Shown here: one piece after another, positions 36,807 through 46,318 of the stretch | How the letters are laid out: every line of letters starts with the position of its first letter | How positions within the stretch are numbered: position 1 is the stretch's first letter | NCBI RefSeq assembly: GCF_900104725.1 | Contig: NZ_LT629758.1 | Coordinates: forward strand, 1,116,001 to 1,180,000 | Origin: Actinoplanes derwentensis | GTDB lineage: Bacteria; Actinomycetota; Actinomycetes; Mycobacteriales; Micromonosporaceae | Reading direction: 5' to 3' | DNA: 64,000 bases | The notes under the pieces: generated by a model | Database searches by the model: none | What the model was told of the DNA's origin: nothing | What the model saw: the letters and a program-made list of their open reading frames with translations, nothing else | Made by a program: the position numbers and the translations under genes

Positions 36807-37947
36807 CGAACTCGAAGGCGTAGCGGTGAGGGCCGGGGTGGTCCGGGGAATGGTAGCGCCTGGGTACGAAGCCGTTGCCCGAGTGTTCGCGGAGTTGCTG
36901 GCTTCGAACTCCGATTACGCCGCGCAAGTCGCTGTTCACCGCCACGGGATCCGGGTTGTTGATCTCTGGTGTGGCGCAGGTATGGATTCGGACTCGCTGC
37001 TGCCGATCGCGTCGTGCACGAAGGGCTCGGCATACGTCTGCGCCGCTGTTCTCGCCCAGGCGGGGGAATTGGGCCTGGATCGCGCTGTCGCAGCGTACTG
37101 GCCTGCCTTCGCTGCCGAGGGTAAGGGGGACACAACGGTTCGCCAACTCCTGGCTCACCAAGCGGGGCTCGTCGGGGTAGACGGTGGGTTCCAGCTCGAC
37201 GACCTTTACGACGATCGGGTTCTAGCTGCTCGTCTCGCGATGCAGCGTCCGTACTGGCGGCCGGGCATCGCGCACGGCTACCACGGTTTCACCATCGGCG
37301 CCATGGTCGGGGAACTGGTGTACCGGATGACCGGCCAGACTTTGCATGCCTTCTACGAAACGCGAATCCGAAGGCCCCGCGGCATTGACCTCTTCGTAGG
37401 GCTGCCGGAGGAGTTGGACCATCGCTTCGTGCCGCTGATCGCGCCGCCTGAACTCGGTTCCGACGACCGGGTGACCGCCGGAAGCCTGAGAGGCGTTGCC
37501 TCCACCGTGCCGATCGCCGATCGGATCCAGGTGCACAACAGTCGCGAGTTTCGTGCGGCCGGGCCGGCCTCGTCCGGCGGAACTGCCAGCGCCCGCGGTC
37601 TGGCTCTCCTTTATGCGAGCTGTCTAGGTTCGGTCGGCGTGCAGCCGCCCGTCATCACGAATAAAACCGCTGCTGAATGGGCGCAGATCCATTCCACGGG
37701 TCATGATCTCGTCATGGGCCGCCCCAGCCGGTTCGGCCTGGGCTTCCAACTACCAGACGAGGAGCGGCCCTACCTTTCCGCGCGCACGTTCGGGCATGAC
37801 GGTGGAGGCGGCTGCTGGGGATTCGCCGATCCTAGAACCGGAACAGCATTCGGATACACCCGCCGCAACGTCGTTTCTGACGGTGACGAGGCCGGCTCAT
37901 TGGCCCGGGTCGTGCAGGAGTGCGCTCTGAACACGAGCGAAGAATGA
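36799..37947 (+). CDS. Beta-lactamase-family serine hydrolase
   Basis: 382 residues from a TTG at 36799, with GGAAAGGGTGGAG upstream. The nucleophile motif SCTK (Ser72, Lys75) is in PIASCTKGSAYV; a tyrosine motif YHG aligns with the family YxN, and HDGGGG near the C-terminus aligns with the HxG/KTG box. No signal peptide, so it is cytoplasmic, like the EstB-type esterases. Substrate unknown. The start overlaps the small DNA-binding-like gene. Confidence 0.82.
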   Translation: MSDELEGVAVRAGVVRGMVAPGYEAVARVFAELLASNSDYAAQVAVHRHGIRVVDLWCGAGMDSDSLLPIASCTKGSAYVCAAVLAQAGELGLDRAVAAYWPAFAAEGKGDTTVRQLLAHQAGLVGVDGGFQLDDLYDDRVLAARLAMQRPYWRPGIAHGYHGFTIGAMVGELVYRMTGQTLHAFYETRIRRPRGIDLFVGLPEELDHRFVPLIAPPELGSDDRVTAGSLRGVASTVPIADRIQVHNSREFRAAGPASSGGTASARGLALLYASCLGSVGVQPPVITNKTAAEWAQIHSTGHDLVMGRPSRFGLGFQLPDEERPYLSARTFGHDGGGGCWGFADPRTGTAFGYTRRNVVSDGDEAGSLARVVQECALNTSEE

Positions 37948-38156
37948 GCACCGCCCGGCAACGTGGCCGCGCACTGTCATCGGCGCGTCAGGAAGCCGGA
38001 CCGTAAGAGTGCCGGCCACCGAGTGTGACGGCTGTGGCCAGTCGGGCGTGAGCTCGCTTTCGTGGTATGTCCGGAGGGTGAGCGGCAACTCGGTTGCGGC
38101 GTTGTCGGTGGGCGTGGCACGGTGCGGATCCTGACACCTTCTGGTTCGAGGCTTTG

Positions 38157-38600
38157 GTGACTATCTACTTCTACGGTGCCGACGAGGTTCCGTATGGCTG
38201 CTTCTCGAACTTCTCCGTGCATGGCTTCGACCTGGACGGCTGCTGGTGGCCTACGTCGGAGCACTACTTTCAGGCGCAGAAGTTCGCCGGTACCCGGCAT
38301 GTCGATCTGATCCGGCGGGCGGCCACGCCGCTGCGGGCCGCGCAGTGGGGGCGTGATCGGTCGCGGCCGTTGCGGCGGGACTGGGACCGGGTCAAGGATG
38401 ACGTGATGCGCCGGGCAGTCGCGGCCAAGTTCGTCGCTCATGCCGACATCCGTGCGGTTCTGCTGGGCACCGGTGACCAGGAGATCGTCGAAGACACTGA
38501 CACGGATCATTACTGGGGACGCGGCCGGTCCGGGGTCGGCCGGAACATGCTCGGCCGGATCCTGATGCGTACCCGTAGCCGACTTCGTGCCGCCGGGTAG
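38157..38600 (+). CDS. NADAR-family N-glycosidase (YbiA-like)
   Basis: 147 residues from GTG 38157. Family features are clear: the N-terminal FYG...YGCFSNFS, WPTSEHYFQAQKF, and the C-terminal TDHYWGRGRSGVGRNMLGRILM. Relatives hydrolyse toxic riboflavin-pathway intermediates or act on ADP-ribose derivatives. It stands alone between the serine hydrolase and a dispersed repeat. Confidence 0.88.
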   Translation: MTIYFYGADEVPYGCFSNFSVHGFDLDGCWWPTSEHYFQAQKFAGTRHVDLIRRAATPLRAAQWGRDRSRPLRRDWDRVKDDVMRRAVAAKFVAHADIRAVLLGTGDQEIVEDTDTDHYWGRGRSGVGRNMLGRILMRTRSRLRAAG

Positions 38601-38620
38601 CCTGGGCCGCCGTGCTTTAG

Positions 38621-38720
38621 CCGCCACCCACCGCTCACGCCCGGCGGTCGCGGCACGGTCTTGAGCCGGGACCGCCGGGCGCGGTGGGGACGAGAAGCTA
38701 TGTTCGGCGTACCAGAAATG
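38621..38720 (-). repeat. Dispersed intergenic repeat, copy 1
   Basis: On the minus strand this matches copies at 43371-43470 and 61676-61762. Shared blocks are GTACGCCGAAC, GGCGGTCCCGGC and CGCGACCGCCGGGCGTGAG. In this copy the two halves form an inverted repeat (CCCACCGC..CGCCCGGCGGTC against GACCGCCGGGCGCGGTGGGG), so the transcript could fold into a long hairpin. It lies between converging genes. Confidence 0.7.
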
Positions 38721-38725
38721 ATGGG

Positions 38726-39742
38726 TCAAGGGATGGTGACGACCACCTTGTCGGCGGCGCCGGGTGTTGCGGCCAAGGTCAACGCCTTTTCGACCTGGTC
38801 GTAGGGGAGGACGTCGCTGATGATCAGGGCGTACTTCTCCCAGTGTTCGATCAGGTCCTTGGTGACCTCGAAGATCTCGGTGGGGTAGCCCATCGCCAAG
38901 GCGATGGTGAGTTCGCTGGTCAGTAGGGGTCCGAAGTCGACGCTCACCGGCTTCTTGTGGACGGCGACGATGCTCAGGCGGGCACCGTGTTTGGCGGTGG
39001 CCAGGATCGTGTCGATGACGGCGGTGGCGCCGGCCGCGTCCAGGTACAGGTCGGTGGCCGGTTTGCCGTGGCGGCCGAAGTAGCGGGGGGCTTCGCCGTG
39101 CAGTTCGAGCAGGCGGGTGGCCACGTCCTCCTGGGATGAGTCGATCACCGCGTCGGCGCCGACCTTCAAGGCCTTGGCCAGGCGGTTGGGGACCACGTCG
39201 ACGACCGTGACGTGGGCGGCGCCGCGCAGTTTCAGGCCGATCGCCGCGCCGAGGCCGATCGGGCCGGCACCGAAGACCACTGCTTTCTGGCCGGGTTTCG
39301 GTTCGAGGCGGTTGACGGCGTGGGTGGCCACGGCCATCGGCTCGTTGAGGGCGGCCACCTCGAACGGGATGTGATCCGGCACGGTGAGCAGGTGCTTGCC
39401 GATCTGGGCGCCGCGGATCAGCACGTATTCCGACAGGCCGCCCTGGGCACCGCCGCTGCCGATGATGCCGTCTTCGGCGGCCATCGGGTTGAGCACCACG
39501 TGATCGCCGACGGTCAGGCCGGTCACGTCGGCGCCCACCTCGGCGATCTCGCCGGCCGGTTCGTGGCCCAGCGGGGTGGCGCCCTGCCGGGGCGGGATGC
39601 CGCCGACCGAGATGTAGAGGCTGTCGGATCCGCATATGCCGGAGGCCCGCATGCGCACCAGGACGTCGGCGGGGCCGATCTCGGGGCGGGGCACTTCGAC
39701 GATCGCGGTCTGGCCCGGTCCGGTCACCATCACTGTCTTCAT
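38726..39742 (-). CDS. Zinc-type alcohol/polyol dehydrogenase (MDR family)
   Basis: 338 residues. The catalytic zinc ligands are in GICGSD (Cys37) and GHEPAGE, and the NAD-binding loop is GAGPIGLGAA. The four-cysteine structural zinc site of classical members is absent (LNPMAAEDGIIGSGG occupies that place). The enzyme probably oxidises a sugar alcohol or threonine-like substrate. It is divergent from a LacI regulator 42 bp away, which implies sugar-type control. Confidence 0.88.
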   Translation of the reverse strand: MKTVMVTGPGQTAIVEVPRPEIGPADVLVRMRASGICGSDSLYISVGGIPPRQGATPLGHEPAGEIAEVGADVTGLTVGDHVVLNPMAAEDGIIGSGGAQGGLSEYVLIRGAQIGKHLLTVPDHIPFEVAALNEPMAVATHAVNRLEPKPGQKAVVFGAGPIGLGAAIGLKLRGAAHVTVVDVVPNRLAKALKVGADAVIDSSQEDVATRLLELHGEAPRYFGRHGKPATDLYLDAAGATAVIDTILATAKHGARLSIVAVHKKPVSVDFGPLLTSELTIALAMGYPTEIFEVTKDLIEHWEKYALIISDVLPYDQVEKALTLAATPGAADKVVVTIP

Positions 39743-39749
39743 GACCGCA

Positions 39750-39765
39750 GCTTAATCGATTTAGC
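39750..39765. promoter_or_regulatory. LacI-type operator
   Basis: GCTTAATCGATTTAGC is a palindrome with a central CG and one mismatch between arms, the usual form of LacI-family sites. It lies between the start of the dehydrogenase (39742) and the LacI gene (39785), so it could control both. Confidence 0.6.
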
Positions 39766-39784
39766 GAGCGGATAGGGTATCGGG

Positions 39785-40660
39785 GTGTCCCGAACCCGCG
39801 TGACCCTCAAAGACGTCGCCGCAGCCAGCGGGGTGTCGGCGGCCACCGTGAGCTTCGTGCTCAACCGGGTGACCGGGCAGACCATCCCGGCCGCCACCCA
39901 GGAGCGGGTCCGCCGCGCCGCCGACGAACTGGGCTACGTGCCACACGGCAGCGCCCGCGCCCTGCGTGAGGGCAGCTCCCGCCTGGTGCTGCTGAACGCC
40001 GGGCGGCTGCCGGTCGCCGGGAGCCTGCGCAGTTTCATCGACGGACTCGACACCGAGTTGGCCGCGCACGGGCACACCCTGCTGGTACGGCACGGAACCG
40101 ACACCGGCGCGCTGAAGGCCGCCGTCGACACCGCGAATCCGCGTGCCGTCCTCGACCTGGTGCGGCTCTACGCCGACGACGACCCGGACCGTCTCGACGG
40201 CGGCTGGATCGACGGGCTCGCCGCGCACACCGCGGCCCAGATCGAGTACCTGATCGAACGCGGTCACACCCGGATCGGCTTCGCCATGCCCACCGATCCG
40301 CGGCTGGCCCGGATCGCCCGGCTGCGGTTCCAGCAGGCCCGGGCGGTCGCGGATCACCGGGAGCTGACCGTTTTCGACATCGACGCGCCGGGGGACGTGA
40401 CAGCGGTCGCCGCGTTCGACGACGACGTGGCGTTGCGGCTGCTCAGCGCGATGGCCGACCGGGGTCTGAGCGCGCCAGGTGACCTCGCGGTGATCGGTTT
40501 CGACGACACCGGGTACGGCGGGATGTGGCGGCCCGCGCTGACCACGGTGCGTATCGACGCCGCCGGGTACGGCCGCCGGGCCGCCCGGGCGGTGCTCGGC
40601 CTGCCGCTGGACACGGTGCTGCCGGAACCGTCCACCGTGGTCGTGCGCGCCAGCGCCTAG
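39785..40660 (+). CDS. LacI-family transcriptional regulator
   Basis: 291 residues from a GTG. The helix-turn-helix TLKDVAAASGVSAATVSFVLN and hinge GYVPHGSARALR are typical. The sugar-binding part is shorter than the usual 330-340 residues, mainly through loss of segments near residues 110-130 and 190-200, but the C-terminal DDTGYGGMWRPALTTVRID is present. It likely represses the divergent dehydrogenase through the CG-centred palindrome. Confidence 0.88.
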   Translation: MSRTRVTLKDVAAASGVSAATVSFVLNRVTGQTIPAATQERVRRAADELGYVPHGSARALREGSSRLVLLNAGRLPVAGSLRSFIDGLDTELAAHGHTLLVRHGTDTGALKAAVDTANPRAVLDLVRLYADDDPDRLDGGWIDGLAAHTAAQIEYLIERGHTRIGFAMPTDPRLARIARLRFQQARAVADHRELTVFDIDAPGDVTAVAAFDDDVALRLLSAMADRGLSAPGDLAVIGFDDTGYGGMWRPALTTVRIDAAGYGRRAARAVLGLPLDTVLPEPSTVVVRASA

Positions 40661-40665
40661 ACTCC

Positions 40666-40713
40666 GCCGACCGCGAAGCCGACCGCGAAGCCGACCGCGA
40701 AGCCGACCGCGAA
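40666..40713. repeat. Four tandem copies of a 12-bp unit
   Basis: GCCGACCGCGAA occurs four times without change, beginning 5 bp after the LacI stop, then a partial unit. In one frame it encodes (AlaAspArgGlu)-type repeats but no gene is supported there. Confidence 0.8.
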
Positions 40714-40810
40714 GCCGGAGTGAAACAGCGGATCAACCGCGTTGCGGATCCGTTGCCATCCACTGTGTCTCCGGGAGGCCAGGCTCCCGAAGCGCTACCG
40801 GGATGCACTT

Positions 40811-41797
40811 AGAGCGACCGGCAATAGGTTTCACCTGAGCCGGCGGGTGGTGGGTCTGGTGTCCCAGCGGTAGAGCGTGCGGGCTCGTTGGATGAGTTGA
40901 CGGATCGTGACGATCGCGGCGGCGAGGTACAGGTAGAAGTCGATGATCTTGGCGTCGCGGTCGGTGCAACGGCGGATCTTGCCGAAGCCGTTCATCCACG
41001 AGTTCGTCCGCTCGACCACCCAGCGTTTGCCGATCTGGATCGGGGCGGGCACGCCCTTGCGGGCGATCTGCGCGTCGAAGCCGATCTCGTCGAGCAGTTC
41101 CCGGCTGCGTTTGCTGTCGTAACCACGATCCAGATGGGCGGTGACCTGCTCAGGCCAGTAGTAACGGAGCTGGGTGCTGCACGCTTCGAAGGTGTCCCGC
41201 AGCAGCGGCGAGTCGTGCCTGTTCGCCGGGGCCCCGACGATCCCGAGCGGGATCCCGTAGCCGTCCACACCGGTCGAGCGTTTCATCCCGCCTTTGCCAC
41301 GGTCGACCGGAGACCGGCCGGCCCGGTCGCCGCCGCACGGCGCTTTCGTGATCGCGCCGTCGGCGCTGACGTCGGCCAGATCCAGGCCGATCATCCGGTC
41401 ATAGGCATCCAGGGCCAGCTCATGGACCTGTTCACCGAGACCGGCAGCGGCCCACGCCTGCAGACGACGGCGGATGGTTCGGTCCGAACAGGCGGCCGAC
41501 GCGACGCGTTCATAGCCGGAGCCGTGCACCAGAGCGGCGATGACATGCTCGAACACCACCCGGTCCGGGATCCGGCGGCGGTGGCAGCCCAGAGGATGCG
41601 ACGGATCGAACTCGGGTCGTTCAGGCCACAGCGCGGCGAACTGGACCCAGACAGGTTCGAACAACGAAGATGGCAGCGCAGGCACGGGACTCCATCGGTC
41701 ACGAAGCGTAGAGAACTCCGATGATCAATGGACCCGTGCCTGTTTGCTTCCTGCTGGTCCCGCCTGTCCGAATCTTGGACCTATCGCCGGACGCTCT
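40811..41797 (-). mobile_element. IS5-family insertion sequence
   Basis: About 987 bp. Left end 40811-40829 (AGAGCGACCGGCAATAGGT) and right end 41779-41797 are inverted repeats matching at 17 of 19 positions. TTAG occurs at both outer edges (40809-40812 and 41797-41800), consistent with the YTAR target of some IS5 elements, though it partly overlaps the repeats. The transposase is full length, so the element may be active. Confidence 0.85.
40831..41685 (-). CDS. IS5-family transposase
   Basis: 284 residues from a GTG. An N-terminal DUF4096-like region (FEPVWVQFAALWPERP) is followed by a DDE core: DVSADGAITKAPCGG, then AHLDRGYDSKRSRELL, then WVVERTNSWMNGFGKIRRC with the catalytic Glu. No frame disruption is visible. 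It sits inside the inverted repeats of the surrounding element. Confidence 0.93.
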   Translation of the reverse strand: MPALPSSLFEPVWVQFAALWPERPEFDPSHPLGCHRRRIPDRVVFEHVIAALVHGSGYERVASAACSDRTIRRRLQAWAAAGLGEQVHELALDAYDRMIGLDLADVSADGAITKAPCGGDRAGRSPVDRGKGGMKRSTGVDGYGIPLGIVGAPANRHDSPLLRDTFEACSTQLRYYWPEQVTAHLDRGYDSKRSRELLDEIGFDAQIARKGVPAPIQIGKRWVVERTNSWMNGFGKIRRCTDRDAKIIDFYLYLAAAIVTIRQLIQRARTLYRWDTRPTTRRLR

Positions 41798-41878
41798 TAG
41801 TAAAGATCTGTCGCCGGACCGGGGTCGAGCCGAAGAAGAGTCTGACGCTAGAACAGCCACCCGAAAGGCCTTCACTTC

Positions 41879-43336
41879 ATGCGCAGTGCTGCCCGGCTCC
41901 GAGCGATCGCCCTGACCGCCGCAGTTCTGCTGAGCGGCCTGGCGATGCCGGCCACTCCCGCCCAGGCCGCCTCGGCGCCGACACTGACCGGCCGGCTGGC
42001 CGCGACCCGCTCGGCGAAGAGCCTCAACTACTACCCGTCGAACGCCGCCTGGTCGTCGATGTGGAACAACTTCGACGCCAAGCGCATCGATGCCGACCTG
42101 GCCAAGGTCGCCGGGCTCGGTGCCGACAACGTGCGGGTCATCGTCTTCCCGCAGGCGTTCGGGTACCCCACGCCGAAAGCCAAGTACGCCGGCCGCCTCG
42201 AAACCTTCATCACCGCCGCCGACAAGCACGGGATGACCGTCAAGATCACCCTGTTCGACTGGTGGGACGGCTACACCGACGCCACCAACAGCATCAACTG
42301 GGCCAAGACCGTGATCGCGCCGTACGACGACGACCCCCGCGTGATCGCCGTCGAACTGAAGAACGAGTTCCAGCCCGACGACACCGCCGCCGTCACCTGG
42401 GTCCGCAAGCTGATCCCGGCGATCCGCGCCGCCGCCCCCACCATGCCGCTGACCCTGTCGGTCGACGGCGGCACCGGCGCCCCCGGCATGGCGAAGATCA
42501 AGAAGTCGCTGCCGCCGCTCGACTACTACGACTTCCACTTCTACGGCAGTTCCGAGCGGGCGCTCACCGAGATCCGCCGCGCCCAGGAAGCGGTCGCCCC
42601 CGCCCCCGTCGTCATCGGCGAGACCGGCCTGAGCAGCGACTCCGACAGTGAGGGCGAGCAGGCCGCCTACCTGGCCCGGGTGTTCCGCGCGGCCCGCGGG
42701 GCCGGTGTCGGCTCGGTGTCGCCGTGGACGTTCACCGACTTCTCCGACGGGGCCATCCCCAGCCACTCGCAGGTCTCCGGAAAGCCCGCCCAGTACAAGT
42801 TCGGCCTGCACCGCACCGACGGCACCCCCAAGGTCGCCGCGTCCGTCGTGCGTACCGCCTGGACCACCGGCGCCACCCCGAACACCGTGCTCAACCTAGG
42901 TTTCGAAGCTCCCGTCGGCGAGTCACCGTGGCGGGACAACCTGTCGCGGGCCGGCGAAGCCACGATGGCCACCGACGCGGCCCGCACCGGCAAGTACTCG
43001 GCCCGCTTCAGCAACACCAACCGCACCTCCGCGGGCCTGCCGTCCCTGGTCATCTCCCCGATCACCCCCGTGCAGCCCGGCCACCGCTGGCGCGCCGAGG
43101 CCTTCGCCCGCGGCGCGAACGCCACCGGCACCACCGAGATCACCTTGAGCTGGTTCGACGGCAACGGCAAGTGGATCGGCCAGCACACCTCCAACCGCCT
43201 GCCGTCCGGCAACAGCAGCTGGACCAAGCTGTTCGTCGACGCGGTAGCTCCCACCGGCGCCGCCGGAGTCCAGCTGCACCTGAAGTCCGGCGACAACAAG
43301 GGCACCGTCTGGTTCGACGACGTGGCCATCTCCTGA
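41879..43336 (+). CDS. Secreted GH5-like glycoside hydrolase with C-terminal carbohydrate-binding domain
   Basis: 485 residues from ATG 41879. A signal peptide ends near TPAQA-A (residue 30). The catalytic barrel (~40-325) shows the acid/base glutamate in ELKNEF and the nucleophile in VIGETGL, as in cellulase/mannanase-type GH5 enzymes. Residues ~340-485 form a jelly-roll domain starting NLGFEAP and ending VWFDDVAIS, like CBM4/9-type modules. It acts outside the cell on a beta-glucan or mannan. The IS5 element sits 82 bp upstream and may have altered its promoter. Confidence 0.87.
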   Translation: MRSAARLRAIALTAAVLLSGLAMPATPAQAASAPTLTGRLAATRSAKSLNYYPSNAAWSSMWNNFDAKRIDADLAKVAGLGADNVRVIVFPQAFGYPTPKAKYAGRLETFITAADKHGMTVKITLFDWWDGYTDATNSINWAKTVIAPYDDDPRVIAVELKNEFQPDDTAAVTWVRKLIPAIRAAAPTMPLTLSVDGGTGAPGMAKIKKSLPPLDYYDFHFYGSSERALTEIRRAQEAVAPAPVVIGETGLSSDSDSEGEQAAYLARVFRAARGAGVGSVSPWTFTDFSDGAIPSHSQVSGKPAQYKFGLHRTDGTPKVAASVVRTAWTTGATPNTVLNLGFEAPVGESPWRDNLSRAGEATMATDAARTGKYSARFSNTNRTSAGLPSLVISPITPVQPGHRWRAEAFARGANATGTTEITLSWFDGNGKWIGQHTSNRLPSGNSSWTKLFVDAVAPTGAAGVQLHLKSGDNKGTVWFDDVAIS

Positions 43337-43370
43337 CCGCTGGCCACGGCGAAACCCCGAGAACCCACCA

Positions 43371-43470
43371 CGATTTTGTACGCCGAACGCCGCTACTCGC
43401 CCCCACCACGCAAGGCGGTCCCGGCGCAAGACCGACCCGCGACCGCCGGGCGTGAGCGGCGGGCGACGGT
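43371..43470 (+). repeat. Dispersed intergenic repeat, copy 2
   Basis: It matches copy 1 (38621-38720, opposite strand) over most of its length: GTACGCCGAAC, TCGCCCCCACC, GGCGGTCCCGGC, CAAGACCG and CGCGACCGCCGGGCGTGAGCGG. It begins 35 bp after the stop of the glycosidase gene. Confidence 0.75.
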
Positions 43471-43535
43471 TATGGCACGCCGGTCACCTGACCAGCGAGT
43501 CCTGCATGCCCGGCACTCTCGGTGAGGTGGGGCAT

Positions 43536-43715
43536 CAGGTAGCTCGCAACCGCGGTGAGCCGTCGGAGGCGACGAAATTGCCGTCGGCGGCCAGCTCGAG
43601 CCACGCGTCGATCGATTCGGCGATCTCGGTGGTGCCGCTGGCGTCCGCCACGCCGGTCAGACGCCAGCGGCTGCCCAGATAGCTGACACTGACGACGCCA
43701 GGTGAGGCAGGTGGC
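43536..43715 (-). pseudogene. Fragment of a lipocalin/META-like small protein
   Basis: A short frame ending at TGA 43536 reads SYLGSRWRLTGVADASGTT, then DAWLELAADGNFVASDG, a pattern seen at the N-terminus of META/lipocalin-like secreted proteins. It stops soon after and has no start, so it is likely a remnant. Confidence 0.35.
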
Positions 43716-43836
43716 AGCGACGCGACAGCGCGCGGGCCTGGCTCGTCCCGATGGGCTCCAGCGACCCCAAAGGGGTCGCCGTTGCGAGGTGAGGTTCGGC
43801 CTACCGGCGAGATCCGGCGGTCTCTCTCGCTGGAAG

Positions 43837-44013
43837 ATGCGTTGTCGACGCACAGCCGTATGGGCTGTCCTACTGACGGGCGAGTGTTGCGACCAGTGGG
43901 GATACGTCTGCGACCAGCACGTCGCCGGATGGAACGGGCCGATTTACCGCCTTGCTTGCATGTACCACGGTTCGCCCATCGTCGTCGTTACCGCGGTTTC
44001 GTTGCTGGAATGA
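43837..44013 (+). CDS. Possible small cysteine-containing protein
   Basis: 58 codons from ATG 43837 with GGAAG just upstream. The chain has five cysteines (ECCDQWGYVC, LACMYHG) and a hydrophobic C-terminus. No family is recognised. It is supported only by the ribosome site and composition. The rest of 43716-44225 holds no other gene I can support. Confidence 0.25.
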   Translation: MRCRRTAVWAVLLTGECCDQWGYVCDQHVAGWNGPIYRLACMYHGSPIVVVTAVSLLE

Positions 44014-44225
44014 GCGACCCTTTCGCGAGCGCGCGCATCTGTCGCTGAGCATGCCCGTAGCAACCTGAACTACTACATGTGTCCGGCCATCGCCGTGATC
44101 GTGAGCCCGGCCGGTGCCTGGATCTGCTTCTCGCACCCAGCCGCTGTCGAACGCCGTCTCTTCCTGACTTGCTTAACCTGCGTCGGTCGGGGGATAACGG
44201 TTTACCTCGATGTAAGGAGCAGTTG

Positions 44226-45245
44226 ATGGAATATCGCACTCTTGGCGGTACCGGCACGATCGTCTCGACCTTTTGTCTGGGCACGATGACGTTCGGCAAC
44301 GAAAGCAGCGAGGAGGTGTCACACGCACAGCTCGACCGCTTCGTCGAGGCCGGCGGCAACTTCATCGACACCGCCGACGTGTACTCACACGGCGTGTCCG
44401 AGGAGGTCATCGGCCGCTGGCTCGCCGCCCGGCTCGGCGCGCGCGACCGGCTCGTCATCGCCACCAAGGGCCGCTTCCCCATGGGTGACGACCCGAACTC
44501 GGCCGGGCTGACCCGTGTGCACCTGTCCCACGCGCTCGACGCGAGCCTGCGGCGACTCGGCGTCGATACCATCGACCTCTATCAGGCGCACGCCTGGGAC
44601 CCGCTGACCCCGATCGAGGAGACACTGGCGTTCTTTGACGGCGCGGTCCGCGCCGGCAAGATCAGGTACGTGGGGGTCAGCAACTTCCTCGGCTGGCAGC
44701 TGCAGAAAGCGGCGACGATCACCCAGTTCCGCGGGCTGGCCCCGATCGTCACCCTGCAGCCGCAGTACAACCTGCTGGCACGGGAGATCGAGTTCGAGCT
44801 CGTCGACGTGTGCCGCAACGAGAACATCGGCATCCTGCCCTGGTCACCGCTGGGCGGAGGCTGGCTCACCGGCAAGTACCAGCGCGACAGCACGCCCACC
44901 GGTGCCAGCCGCCTCGGCGAGGACCCGGGCCGCGGCATGGAGGCGTACGGCCCGCGCAACTCCGACACCCGCACCTGGCGCATCCTCGACGCGGTCCGGC
45001 AGGTGGCCGAGGCGCACGGCGTGTCGATGTCGCAAGTGTCGCTCTCCTGGCTCGCCGACCGGCCGGCCGTCACCTCGGTGATCCTCGGTGCTCGCACCGT
45101 CGAGCAGCTTGAGGACAACCTCGGCGCCGCGGGCCTGCACCTGCCGCAGAAGGAGACCGAGCTGCTCACGGAGGCCAGCACCCCCGTGGTCGGCGAATAC
45201 CCGTACGGTCAGCAAGGTACCGCCCAGCGCGATCGCAGGATCTGA
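44226..45245 (+). CDS. Aldo/keto reductase
   Basis: 339 residues from ATG 44226 (AAGGAGC upstream). The catalytic tetrad is visible: Asp48 and Tyr53 in [11 protein letters not shown], Lys81 in ATKG, and His122 in LYQAHAWD. The NADP-site motif SNFLGWQL and the C-terminal [14 protein letters not shown] are present. It reduces aldehydes or ketones with NADPH in the cytoplasm. It stands alone with a hairpin following. Confidence 0.93.
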   Translation: MEYRTLGGTGTIVSTFCLGTMTFGNESSEEVSHAQLDRFVEAGGNFIDTADVYSHGVSEEVIGRWLAARLGARDRLVIATKGRFPMGDDPNSAGLTRVHLSHALDASLRRLGVDTIDLYQAHAWDPLTPIEETLAFFDGAVRAGKIRYVGVSNFLGWQLQKAATITQFRGLAPIVTLQPQYNLLAREIEFELVDVCRNENIGILPWSPLGGGWLTGKYQRDSTPTGASRLGEDPGRGMEAYGPRNSDTRTWRILDAVRQVAEAHGVSMSQVSLSWLADRPAVTSVILGARTVEQLEDNLGAAGLHLPQKETELLTEASTPVVGEYPYGQQGTAQRDRRI

Positions 45246-45293
45246 CAGCTCGGGGGAGCAGACGGCGTCGGGGTGCCTGCCGGGGCCGTCTGG

Positions 45294-45317
45294 AGCCGCC
45301 TGCCTCTGCGGGCGGCT
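45294..45317 (+). terminator. Possible hairpin terminator after the aldo/keto reductase
   Basis: AGCCGCC at 45294-45300 and GGCGGCT at 45311-45317 form a 7-bp perfect stem with a 10-base loop, 48 bp after the stop codon. No T-run follows. Confidence 0.4.
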
Positions 45318-45349
45318 TCGCCGGGCCTATCGGCGCAAGCACGGCCGGG

Positions 45350-45800
45350 TCAGCAGGCGCTTGCCGAACCGGCACGGACAGCGGTGGACCTTTCGAGATC
45401 CAGCCACGGCGGCCTCCCACGGCAACAGAGCTCGCCTCGCTGGTCGGTGGCGTCGAGCCTGACCCATCGATGCTGCGACGGCTCGCGCCCGCCCTTGACC
45501 TGCAGTCGGCCCAGGTTTCCTGTCGGAGACCCGGTCATGTGCTTGGTCGGCCTCGTCCAGCGCCCGCTGCGCTGCCGCAGTGGCCGACTCGACGTCGGCA
45601 GCCGCCACGTCCACCTCATCGGTGATGAACACCGGCCCGCCGTGCTCCGCCTGTCTGTCGGCGAGGTCGTGTTGACGGCGGGCAGCGATCCCCGGCAGCA
45701 CGTCGAGCGAGGGCTTCTGGGATGCGTGAACTCGACGTCGTGGCGCTGCGCCAGGGGTGCCACGCGCTGGACACCCTGTTGCCCGTCGTGGAAGGCGGCC
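45350..45800 (-). pseudogene. Frameshifted unidentified gene
   Basis: Strong codon bias indicates former coding sequence in two or three frames. From high to low coordinates: FHDGQQGVQRVAPLAQRHD, then PSLDVLPGIAARRQHDLAD and a helical Ala/Asp-rich part, then NLGRLQVKGGREPSQHRW to a stop at 45350. The first switch, near 45719-45721, is repaired by one extra C in a CCC run. No family is recognised. Confidence 0.45.
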
Positions 45801-45820
45801 GCACATCGGCATCCGTGGGG

Positions 45821-46318
45821 TCAACGTCGTCTGGCCTGCCGGCGTCGGGTCCGGCTGCTCGGTGATCTCGGCTTGCGCGGGCGGATCGTCCGTTCCGGCT
45901 CGGGTTCCTCGCGCAGCTTCCGCCGTAAGTATCGGAAGACCCCCAGCGACAGCAGCAGTCCTGCCCCGAACCGCCCGACGACGCCGGCCAGATTGTTGAC
46001 GGCCCACTCCTTTGCCGCCACCGAGTCGGGATCGTCCGGGACGACCATGACAGGCACACTGTCACCGACCTTGGGGTCGCCGACGACTCGGGTGGTTCGG
46101 GCGACCCGAGTGCCTCCCTCCATGGGGAACACCAGACGGTAGGTGGGTGGCGAATCCTTCTGCGGCCCGTACCGGATCTCGGAGACGACAGCCACGGTCT
46201 CGGTACCGACGAGCCGTAGCCTCACGTTCCGATAGCCGTCAACGGCCGCCGATCCGAACAGCATCAGGATCATGGAACATATCGCGCAAATGATCGCCCA
46301 GATTCTCCACGGTTCCAC
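45821..46318 (-). CDS. DUF3592-like two-helix membrane protein
   Basis: 165 residues from a GTG. Helices at ~7-27 and ~115-133 bracket an extracytoplasmic beta-rich domain containing VGDSVPVMVVPDDP, typical of DUF3592 proteins. The tail is arginine-rich. Function of the family is unknown. Confidence 0.7.
   Translation of the reverse strand: MEPWRIWAIICAICSMILMLFGSAAVDGYRNVRLRLVGTETVAVVSEIRYGPQKDSPPTYRLVFPMEGGTRVARTTRVVGDPKVGDSVPVMVVPDDPDSVAAKEWAVNNLAGVVGRFGAGLLLSLGVFRYLRRKLREEPEPERTIRPRKPRSPSSRTRRRQARRR

Noticed and set aside
40666..40713. Tandem repeat considered as a CRISPR array
   Set aside because: Units are 12 bp without spacers and no cas gene is present.
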